From the NCBI RefSeq assembly GCF_000026945.1, contig NC_012860.1, positions 2,046,001 to 2,110,000 on the forward strand: a stretch of 64,000 bases of DNA, in the 5' to 3' direction. A program made the position numbers and the translations under genes. Source of the DNA: Candida dubliniensis CD36. Its lineage: Eukaryota; Ascomycota; Pichiomycetes; Serinales; Debaryomycetaceae. The notes under the pieces were generated by a model that did not search any database, was not told where the DNA came from, and worked only from the letters and a program-made list of their open reading frames with translations. Below are positions 1 to 8,529 of this stretch, in pieces; position 1 is the first letter of the stretch, and every line of letters begins with the position of its first letter.

Positions 1-492
1 AGAATTTGACGAAAATATGAACTGACTAGTGAATAGAGTGTTAGACAATATATACATGAAAATGTAACATAATTACTAACTTTTCTGGCTAATACCATTG
101 GTTTTTGGTTTATAAAGGGAAAATAAATTTACTTTTCTGTAATATTTAGTACATTTTTCAAATGAAAATTGAATTGGAAATCCCAACAACCCAAATTTTA
201 AATTTAAAAACCCTTCAACATACAGCTCTATTCACGTAACCAGTTTAATGAAATCATTGACAACTGAAGAGTTCAAAATCAATAAAAAGTAAGATTTACC
301 CTAACACCAATCAAGTACACACATTTAACTGGGATTCCAATGTTCTAAGTTATGGACAACTAGAAATAACATACAAAATAGCTCATCCATTGAAGATTTA
401 TTTACCTCGGAAATATCTACACCGTCAAATGATTAAATATATTAAATGCTGTTCAAACTTACAAGATTGAGTTATTAAACTATTTCTTCCGA

Positions 493-527
<35 letters not shown>

Positions 528-1011
528 ATCCTTAATTTTCTTGTGTATGTGTGTTGCTAACACAAAATATAAATTAATCTTGTTTAAAAAGAGTGGGGGG
601 TGATTAAATAATTTAAACCTATCAATAGAACATTCATCTGAGTTCCATAACAAGAGTAATGCCCATTAAAGCAAATAGTTTGCCAAACATGTAGATTAAA
701 ATAAATCATAAAATGAAAAATTAATCACTCATATTATGAGAAACATAAAAACTGCAAACCAAGTAGCAACCAAAGAAAAAACAAAAAAAAAAAAGAGTTC
801 TATAGAATTCAATAGAATTTGTCAAGGAATAATTCAAAGTGTATATAAAAATCAAAAAGTTTTCCTCTTCCTTTGCTTTAAGTATTCAGTTTGGTATCTA
901 CTCTTATTGTGCATTCCAAACCAACCATAACAATAAACCAAATACAAAAAAAATAAGAAAAAACTTACAACAACTTATAACCATTAAAATACAATTGAAA
1001 ATCATTTAGTC
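1..1011. other. Non-coding region upstream of AOX1
   Basis: I see no convincing gene here. The longest ATG-initiated frame (736-930) codes a lysine-rich then hydrophobic 64-residue peptide with no family features and is probably chance. A run of 30 T lies at 497-526. The last part must hold the AOX1 promoter. A second alternative oxidase gene sits beside AOX1 in C. albicans as I recall, but no part of one is visible here. Confidence 0.6.
497..526. repeat. Homopolymer T tract, 30 bases
   Basis: Thirty consecutive T bases. Tracts of this kind are nucleosome-excluding in yeasts and length-polymorphic between strains; this one is about 490 bases upstream of AOX1. The exact length in an assembly may be unreliable. 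Confidence 0.9.
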
Positions 1012-2181
1012 ATGATTGGGTTATCTACATACAAAAAGGTACCAACCTTATTAGCAACAACAACAATAACAACTGTCACATCAACGACCTTAAGATCTAA
1101 CCAACTCTTGCGACTTGCGTCCACTACCAGTACCAAGCCTAATGCATCAACAACCGTTGCTGCTGCTGCTGCTGCTGCTGCTACGAATTCACTTGGTAAC
1201 TCGAATTCCAAATTACCAATTGATAAAAATGATTTAGAAAAACCAGGAACAATTCCTGGCAAACATAAACCATTTAATATTCAAACAGAAATCTATAATC
1301 AAGCTGGTATTGAAGCTAATGATGATGACAAATTTTTAACTAACCCCACTTATCGTCATGAAGATTTTACTGAAGCAGGTGTTTATCGAGTTCATGTTAC
1401 TCATAGACCTCCACGTACTATTGGTGATAAGATTTCTTGTTATGGGACATTATTTTTCCGTAAATGTTTTGATCTTGTCACTGGTTATGCTGTTCCTGAC
1501 CCTGATAAACCCGATCAATACAAGGGAACAAGATGGGAAATGACAGAAGGAAAATGGTTAACTCGATGTATATTCTTAGAATCCATAGCTGGAGTTCCTG
1601 GTTCGGTTGCTGGATTTGTACGCCATTTACATTCATTAAGAATGTTAACAAGAGATAAGGCTTGGATTGAAACGTTACATGACGAAGCCTACAATGAAAG
1701 AATGCATTTGTTAACATTCATTAAAATTGGCAAACCTAGTTGGTTCACAAGATCAATTATTTATATTGGACAAGGTGTCTTTACTAATATTTTCTTTTTG
1801 GTATATTTGATGAACCCAAGGTATTGTCATCGATTTGTTGGTTACTTGGAAGAAGAAGCAGTGAGAACCTATACTCATTTGATTCATGAATTGAATGATC
1901 CTAATAAATTACCTGATTTTGAAAAATTGTCAATTCCAACAATTGCTGTACAATATTGGCCAGAATTAACCCCCGATTCAAGCTTTAAAGATTTGATTTT
2001 ACGAATTCGTGCTGATGAAGCCAAGCATAGAGAAATTAATCATACGTTTGCTAATTTGGAACAATGGCAAGATAGAAACCCCTTTGCATTACAAATTAAA
2101 GATTCAGATAAGCCACAACCAAATTACAATTTGGATGTAACGAGACCCCAAGGCTGGGAAAGAAAAGATTTGTATCTTTAG
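1012..2181 (+). CDS. AOX1: Alternative oxidase, mitochondrial
   Basis: Cyanide-insensitive ubiquinol oxidase of the inner mitochondrial membrane, passing electrons from ubiquinol to oxygen without proton pumping. The 389-residue frame shows all four di-iron helix motifs: LES with E190, NERMH with E229 and H232, LEEEAVRTYTH near residues 279-289, and RADEAKH with E336 and H339. The first motif reads LES rather than the common LET, which keeps the glutamate ligand. The first ~60 residues are rich in Thr, Ser, Arg and Lys and lack acidic residues, as expected for a matrix-targeting presequence, and contain eight consecutive Ala codons. The start is the first ATG. HSF1 lies downstream on the same strand across a 1.9-kb spacer. 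Naming it AOX1 rather than AOX2 rests on remembered position next to HSF1 in C. albicans; the family call itself is certain. Confidence 0.95.
   Translation: MIGLSTYKKVPTLLATTTITTVTSTTLRSNQLLRLASTTSTKPNASTTVAAAAAAAATNSLGNSNSKLPIDKNDLEKPGTIPGKHKPFNIQTEIYNQAGIEANDDDKFLTNPTYRHEDFTEAGVYRVHVTHRPPRTIGDKISCYGTLFFRKCFDLVTGYAVPDPDKPDQYKGTRWEMTEGKWLTRCIFLESIAGVPGSVAGFVRHLHSLRMLTRDKAWIETLHDEAYNERMHLLTFIKIGKPSWFTRSIIYIGQGVFTNIFFLVYLMNPRYCHRFVGYLEEEAVRTYTHLIHELNDPNKLPDFEKLSIPTIAVQYWPELTPDSSFKDLILRIRADEAKHREINHTFANLEQWQDRNPFALQIKDSDKPQPNYNLDVTRPQGWERKDLYL
1159..1182 (+). repeat. (GCT)8 microsatellite in AOX1
   Basis: Eight in-frame GCT codons encode an alanine run within the presumed mitochondrial presequence, so length changes would alter only the targeting region and preserve the frame. 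Confidence 0.9.
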
Positions 2182-2813
2182 AGAACAATATTGGGCTTTC
2201 AAATATGGTTTTTTAATCTCCTTTGTTTTTTTTTTTTTTTTTCTCATTGTGTTTGAAAGTTGGTAAGAATTCAAGAGTTGTTGTTCGGAGGATTTTTTGT
2301 TGTGTATTTATTATATTTTTATAACATAATTATGTATTGGGTGTCTTCTATAATTAACCATATCAAGAAATTTGTTTCAGCCTGTTAAATTCAAGTATCA
2401 AAAACTCATCTCAACCTGTCTCTCCTTTCTTTCTCCCCCACATCAATTCCTTTTATAACCAAGCAATTATTAGGCTTACAGCAAGCAAATTACAGTTTGC
2501 AAGCTGTGTAGAAATAACAAACGCTGTACAGAAGGGATATTGGTATTCTTGCACATTGACAATAATCTTAGAAATAGTATCAATCAACGATCCAGAACTT
2601 TGATTAGTTTAAATATGCACTAAGTGAAATCATGTAATTGCCTGGTTTTATAGAGTTGTTGCTGCTCCTGTTGTTTCAATTATTGCTTATAGGAATTCTC
2701 GGTTGCAATTTGATTCGTCCATAGACTTTTGTGTAAAGAATGCGTTTGAATTTAAAACATCGAATGATAAAATAAATTATTATTATTATTTTCACTGGGA
2801 ACATATCCATCAA

Positions 2814-2837
2814 GGGAACAAGGGGGGTGGGGTGGGG
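2814..2837 (+). other. Potential G-quadruplex motif
   Basis: Four G runs of 3, 6, 4 and 4 bases are separated by loops of 5, 1 and 1 bases, meeting the usual G3+N1-7 rule. It lies about 630 bases beyond AOX1 and 1.3 kb before HSF1. The GGGGTGGGG core also resembles C2H2 zinc-finger sites (AGGGG or Mig1 type). Confidence 0.6.
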
Positions 2838-3250
2838 TGAATCAGTGGAGAACGCAGGTATATTTCCGAGTTATTAATTAGCTCCCAGTATCACTTTCAA
2901 ATAGATAAGGACATCTTTTTAGTGCTATTATTACAAATCCGCGATACTTTCCATTTCAAATGTGGCTCTTTTGCATAGTGCTAAACGTGGATATCATTTA
3001 CTAAACATCCGAGTCATATTCATTATACTCTTTTTATACCTTAGTTTACAAGAATAAACTAAAGTGAAACACAGCAAGCATAAGACACATATTGTTTTAG
3101 TGATTTATTTTTTGCAATTTAGTGAAGGAAATACCAAGCCGTTTTTTTTTTTTTTTTGATTTTCCCTCGCCATTCGTATCTAGCGCGGAACACCAGGGTA
3201 AATTACTATGCAGTTTAATATGCTGAACTAAAAATATTCTTGGTTGCTGT

Positions 3251-3267
3251 CCCCCCCCCCCCCCCCC
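3251..3267. repeat. Homopolymer C tract, 17 bases
   Basis: Seventeen consecutive C bases, very unusual against the surrounding AT-rich spacer. Together with the G runs at 2814-2837 it gives this intergenic region two strongly G/C-skewed elements. Confidence 0.9.
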
Positions 3268-3447
3268 ATCCTTTCCACTACCCTGTTTGAACAGGGTTAT
3301 GGGCTTAAACTAACATAAACCATTAAATGCAATTAAATTGTACATTTTTACCTTATAATGTTTATCTTAAACTTACTATAATTGTATGAGCAGATAGATT
3401 TGCTATTTTTCAACAATCAAGGATAAATCGGAACTGGCTGGTCAAAG

Positions 3448-3460
3448 TTCTAGAACCTTC
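3448..3460 (+). promoter_or_regulatory. Heat-shock element upstream of HSF1
   Basis: Three perfect alternating half-sites TTC-n2-GAA-n2-TTC in exact 5-base phase, the canonical binding site for a trimeric heat-shock factor. It ends 6 bases before a TATA box. Since the next gene encodes the heat-shock factor, this suggests autoregulation. Confidence 0.75.
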
Positions 3461-3466
3461 CAAGGA

Positions 3467-3474
3467 TATAAATA
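3467..3474 (+). promoter_or_regulatory. TATA box of HSF1
   Basis: TATAAATA matches the TATA-box consensus and lies directly beside the heat-shock element. If used, the transcript would carry a 5' leader of about 550-600 bases. The absence of any ATG between here and 4116 supports that leader. Confidence 0.6.
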
Positions 3475-4115
3475 CGTGTTCATAATTCCCGATTTCAACT
3501 TTTCATTTTGAAGACTCGTTTTATCTCGTTTAATTTACAAGACATATATATTAACAGAGATACTAATAATTTCAATTTGCAATTATAACCGAAATTATTT
3601 TATCATCACATTCAAGCTTAAATATAATAAAGAGTTCCTAGAATTTTGTTGCCTTGCTTTTTTATATTTTTGTTAGTCATATTAGTGCGATTGGTAGATT
3701 CTACACTATCAACGTTTTCTAAACTACAATTCCTGTCTACAATTCAAACTCACTTCTTTGGAACTCCATAATTTCAGACTTGCTGCTTATCATATACACT
3801 TGTTGAATTGAGACCAATTAACTTAGCTTGGATTTGGTTCTATTACTACCATTGCAACACAAAAAGATACTATTTGCTACTTTCCTGTACACAATACTAG
3901 GTTGTTTTTTCATTTGTGCCACTACCAAATCTAAGTGAGAAAGCGGAAAAAAAAAAAAAAAAAAGAAAAGTTTACAACCAGAAAAATCATCACGAAGAGG
4001 TTAATTACTTGTTTAGTCTTAACTTTTCATCCTTAATTTCACATTTTGAGATTATTTTTTTTTTTATTTCTCAACAACCTCGAAAAGCAGTTTCTATATT
4101 TATATTTGCATTATT

Positions 4116-6398
4116 ATGAATATGACTACTGATTATAGAGATCCATTACTTGATTTGTTTGGAACAGAGTCCAACTCTGGCAACGAGACATCATCACCTA
4201 GTGACATACCAATTATTAACAGAAGTAGTGGATTTAATCAACCACCACTTAGTCCCTTGTTAACTCAACAACAGTTATACAATACACCCAACTCTGGATC
4301 AACTCCGAATATATTTGATTTAAACCATACTCAAATCCAGGAGGAACAACCATCCCCATCTTTGAACGAGCCCCAATCAGAATATCCGCCCCAAAAAAAG
4401 AGAAATACTAGAAGCCAAACAAAGTTACAACAACAACAACTGAAAGGAAGTGACTATAACACGAATGATTACAACAATCTGATAGATTTAGACAAACCAC
4501 CAGTTGTTGAACCAAGTCCCCCGCTTTTTGTTGAAACTGACACTACCCCTGAATTTGTGGTACCAACACCCACTGTCGAACAACAACATCATGAGTTAAT
4601 TTCACAAGACTATCAACGTTCCAATAATTCAAATCAATTTGGAAACTTGACCAATTATCAGCCAAACCTTCCTCCTTTACGTCCTTTATCAGAAAGTATA
4701 CTTCCACAGCCAACAAGCTTTCATCCATTGGTGTTACCGCATGACCCGAGACATGCTATTACTGCTGGTCCAGCTAATACCAGTCCACAACAAGACCCAC
4801 TGTTACCATCAGATGGAGGTTCTTCCAAAATACAACAACTTAATGCATCATCATTGTCAAATAATCAACCAACATCTCAACGTAAAAAGAAAGAAAGCAC
4901 TGGTCCCAAGACACGTCCAGCATTTGTTATGAAAATCTGGTCGATGGTCAACGATCCTGCCAATCATGAATATATTAGATGGAATGATGATGGTAAAACT
5001 TTCCAAGTGTTCCATCGTGAAGATTTTATGAAGATTATATTACCAAAATATTTTAAACATAATAATTTTGCTAGTTTTGTTCGACAATTAAATATGTACG
5101 GATGGCATAAAGTGCAGGATGTTACTAATGGTACGTTGAATCAAAGTTCTGACAAAAATGGTCTTGACGAGATATGGCAATTTGAGAATCCAAATTTCAT
5201 TAGAGATCGAGAAGATTTGTTGGATAAGATTGTGAGAAACAAAAGCAGTTCCAATCAGGATGATGTTTCCGGTGTTTCATTCAATGGGATAAATAATAGT
5301 GCCAATTTGTCATTGATATTACAAGAGTTGGAAACAATCAAGATGAATCAATATATGATATCGGAAGATTTGAGAAGAGTGCGACAAGACAATAAGATGT
5401 TATGGCAAGAGAATTACCTAAATCGAGAAAGAAATCAAGTACAAGGTCGCACATTGGATAAAATATTGAAGTTTTTATCTGTTGTTTATGGTAATAATGC
5501 TAATAAAATATTAAATGGACATGGATTTGCTGACATTAATGATAGCAACAATATCATGACTCAGTATAGACCATCACCAATGGGATCCCCAATGTTACTG
5601 AGACCTCAAACACAACCACCACCGTCAAATTCAAGATTTACCAGAGATAACAATCAAACAGCACAACCTACTTATGAATCACCATTATCAACTAGTGATA
5701 CCAATAATACCAACAATAACAACTTTGAATTTCAACAAGCACCAAATCGTCCTCGTCTCATGTTGACTAACCGAGCATATTCCAGACGTCCAAGTATGTC
5801 CAGAACCAAATCTACACCGGAAGGATCTATAGAGGAGATAATACGTTCATATTCCAACGATAAAGCTGCTGAGTCCAATGTTAATCGAATGTATGAGCAA
5901 TTAGTTGGCCAACAACAACCAGGTGCATCCACCTCAAATAACAATAACCATTCCACCCTGACAGCAATATCAGCACCCTCACCTCGTCATAGTTTCTTGC
6001 AAGAATTGAATTTACCAAGCACACCTAGAAATCTTGATGATTTAGAGAAGCATATTAACAACGAAGGACAATCTATTCAGCAGGTGCAAGATTGGATTGA
6101 TAAGTTAGCGCAAGAACAACATGAGCAACAACAACAACAACAACAACAAGAAAATGACAATGAAGATGCAGATGCTGGTGACGATGATTTTGATGTTAAT
6201 GAGTTTTTGAAAGATGCTACTACCACTCCCAATACTAATTTCCCCAATGGTGGTCATTATATTAATGGGAATCTGAGTTCAGTTAATTCGCCCATTGTGA
6301 TGACCCCAGGCTCAAATATCAGTTCTAACATCAATGATCTCAATGGTAATATGAAAAGACTGAAGAAAAGATCAATTGAAGAAGTTAATGATCATTAA
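4116..6398 (+). CDS. HSF1: Heat-shock transcription factor
   Basis: Essential activator of chaperone genes, also named CTA8 in C. albicans. The 760-residue product has a Ser/Pro/Gln-rich N-terminal activation region (1-265), a winged-helix HSF DNA-binding domain (about 267-375) with the recognition helix region ASFVRQLNMYGWHK, and a trimerisation coiled coil (about 395-450) with a heptad pattern. The C-terminal half is long and low in complexity, with Asn and Gln runs and an acidic patch (DNEDADAGDDDFDVNEFL). It ends in a basic KRLKKR stretch that could act in nuclear import. The start is the first ATG after a very long ATG-free leader; M3 is a near alternative. A heat-shock element and TATA box lie upstream at 3448-3474. 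Several codons, including one in the N-terminal NNxIDLD stretch, are CTG and should be serine. Confidence 0.97.
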   Translation: MNMTTDYRDPLLDLFGTESNSGNETSSPSDIPIINRSSGFNQPPLSPLLTQQQLYNTPNSGSTPNIFDLNHTQIQEEQPSPSLNEPQSEYPPQKKRNTRSQTKLQQQQLKGSDYNTNDYNNLIDLDKPPVVEPSPPLFVETDTTPEFVVPTPTVEQQHHELISQDYQRSNNSNQFGNLTNYQPNLPPLRPLSESILPQPTSFHPLVLPHDPRHAITAGPANTSPQQDPLLPSDGGSSKIQQLNASSLSNNQPTSQRKKKESTGPKTRPAFVMKIWSMVNDPANHEYIRWNDDGKTFQVFHREDFMKIILPKYFKHNNFASFVRQLNMYGWHKVQDVTNGTLNQSSDKNGLDEIWQFENPNFIRDREDLLDKIVRNKSSSNQDDVSGVSFNGINNSANLSLILQELETIKMNQYMISEDLRRVRQDNKMLWQENYLNRERNQVQGRTLDKILKFLSVVYGNNANKILNGHGFADINDSNNIMTQYRPSPMGSPMLLRPQTQPPPSNSRFTRDNNQTAQPTYESPLSTSDTNNTNNNNFEFQQAPNRPRLMLTNRAYSRRPSMSRTKSTPEGSIEEIIRSYSNDKAAESNVNRMYEQLVGQQQPGASTSNNNNHSTLTAISAPSPRHSFLQELNLPSTPRNLDDLEKHINNEGQSIQQVQDWIDKLAQEQHEQQQQQQQQENDNEDADAGDDDFDVNEFLKDATTTPNTNFPNGGHYINGNLSSVNSPIVMTPGSNISSNINDLNGNMKRLKKRSIEEVNDH

Positions 6399-8529
6399 AT
6401 AGGATATAGATGAAACATGTATAATTATTATATTTTCAATTCAGTATTTTTAACTTTTTTGTTTTATATAGATTAGTTTACACCCTTCTGGTTAAATATA
6501 CTTAAGTTCACAAATTACAATTAATGGTCTGTTCTGAAGTAACATTTTCTTTGGCATTGTTAACTATTGATAGTCAAGATAGAGAGAAAGAGACCATCAT
6601 GGATACAAAAACCTTGCAAGAATGTTGGGTAATTTAGACTCTCTGAGTTCATTTTACAATAATGTGGCAAATGATAGAATGGAATTAGTAGTAGTAATCT
6701 AAATTTAGACTTGAATTTTAAATAGAACTAAGACAAAAGAATAATTGAAATATAGTTTTGGACCGTTGAAGATTTTTGCAAAATATTCAAATTGAATTGA
6801 TGACGTAATATACTCTGGAAACTTTAATAGAGAATAAAGACACCAGAAATTGAAAGACACATTTGTTTTGTAATTGTAGTTATTCTTTTTGATTAAACAA
6901 TTACAATAGAACAGAAAAGGAATAAGAACTAGGGGACAAAGAACAGTGGAAGACAATAATGAAGAAGACCAACCAATCAAAATGTATGTCAGAATAGAAT
7001 CTCCTAGTTGATAGTTCTTATTGTAAGGTCAATATTTACTTCTGAAAACCAAATCCCAATAAAGGTAAAAGATTAACAATTTCATCCTTGTAAAGGCAGA
7101 TGTCTACATTTACGAAATAAACAACAACCGTTACCAAGAAAAGAAATACTGGCAGTTGGTTCCGAATTCCAAGAAAAAAAAAATTGAAACATAATTTTGA
7201 CACATCCAACCCCAATAGATTCAAAAAGTCAAAATCACGGCAAGATCCATTCACCGTCAAAGTATGGGTTTTTCCAATGATATTTCTATATCATATGCAT
7301 TTTCCCCTCCTTCTTCTCTTCCTCTACGTTATTGTTATTGCTCATTTCACAAAATTAGGAAATGAAAGACTAATTCATGACAATAAATACTAGTCAATGA
7401 AAAGAAGATATTGCAAAACGATTTGTATTACACAAAAAACATTTTTTTGTTAAGCTAATTTTAGGCTTGGCCGCATTTACGGTATAATAAAAAATGGACG
7501 AGACGGATTTAATAATTGAAAGCCTTTCGTGGTTATTTAGTTATCTATAACAAATTGTATTGATAGAAAAGATTACTATTGCGTAGGTATAATAGAACAA
7601 TGCACTTTTAGGTGAATGAAATTGAGCCAACGACAAAATCTAAAAGAAACTAAAATTAGAGAAAAGAAATCAAGCGTTACCTAACTTGAGTATATGGGAA
7701 ACCACAATTTAAAACGATGATTGACATTTGAAATTCAACGAGACTATATAAAAGATTATGAATAGCCAATCTATATTCTTTGTTTACTTAATCGTTTAAA
7801 GTTGAATTCCAACGGTCAACTATTGTTTCTGGGTTCTTTCTTTCTTTTTTCTTTCTATTTTTTTTTTTTGCTCAGGTTTAAGAACCAATCAATGATATTT
7901 AAAGCTTGACATATATCGATATTGTTGAAAGAAAAGATTCATTAAGTAAATCAGAGCATTGGACAACTTAAACAGAGAATAGATCAAAAAAAGAAAGAGA
8001 AAAAGCTGAGGTGTGCAAGAACCTTAAGGTAAGTCATATCTTGTCATCTAATTCTAATAACAAATTTCCTTGCATAATCATTGGCAAATTGATTTCAATT
8101 TATCTCCGGCGTCCCCCCTCCACTTCCAGGTCCATCTGTCATTCCAAATAAAAACCACAACACAAATCGTTTCTTTTTCTTTGGTATCTTCATCCGTTGT
8201 TGTTGTTTTTCTTCTTCTTCTTGGTCTCCTCCTCCCCTACCCCTCCATCTCCCCATCCGTTAATCTATTCAACATTTTTCTAAACAAACAAACAAACGAA
8301 AAAAAGAAAAAGAACAAACCAAACAAATAAACTATCGACTAAAAAAAAAGAAAAGAATAAGATTAGGGTCCCGCCTAACTGAAAGCTTCTAAAAATTACA
8401 GACAAGATAAAAATAAACTAAAACAAGTTAATCCACTTGCAACAGGATTCATATTCCTGAATTCCACCCCCCCAAAAAAAGCCCCCCCCTCTTCTATTAT
8501 CATATATTCATATTTTGATTGGTTTATCC
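6399..8529. other. HSF1-LYS143 intergenic region, 2.1 kb
   Basis: I see no gene. A TATATAAA box lies at 7745-7752, 780 bases before LYS143. A possible 5'-UTR intron lies at 8029-8129, and a homopolymer cluster (C7, A7, G, C8) at 8467-8489 just before the start codon. The open frames here begin at TTG or lie in low-complexity DNA. Confidence 0.6.
8029..8129 (+). other. Possible 5'-UTR intron of LYS143
   Basis: A GTAAGT donor, a CTAATAAC branch-like sequence at 8054-8061 and a pyrimidine-rich acceptor ending CCAG fit a 101-base yeast intron. The branch sequence differs from the usual TACTAAC and the branch-to-acceptor distance is long, so support is modest. Confidence 0.25.

Larger units (their letters stand above)
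2182..4115. other. AOX1-HSF1 intergenic region, 1.9 kb
   Basis: It contains a G-quadruplex-type run (2814-2837), a 17-base C tract (3251-3267), a heat-shock element plus TATA box (3448-3474), and a long ATG-free stretch up to the HSF1 start. No coding frame with an ATG start and recognisable features was found. One open frame at 3916-4119 would have to start at GTG and is lysine- and phenylalanine-rich; I do not accept it. Confidence 0.7.

Noticed and set aside
736..930. 64-codon ATG frame upstream of AOX1
   Set aside because: Its first half is lysine-rich from A runs and it has no domain, neighbour logic or codon pattern of a gene.
2182..4115. Transposon or LTR remnant in long spacers (also 45262-48494)
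   Set aside because: No paired terminal repeats, target duplications or pol-like frames were seen.
3916..4119. 67-codon frame overlapping the HSF1 start
   Set aside because: It has no ATG; it would need GTG. It is part of the ATG-free HSF1 leader.
8070..8330. 86-codon frame before LYS143 with a hydrophobic centre
   Set aside because: It begins at TTG and is written mostly by TTC/CTT repeats and A runs; best seen as leader DNA.
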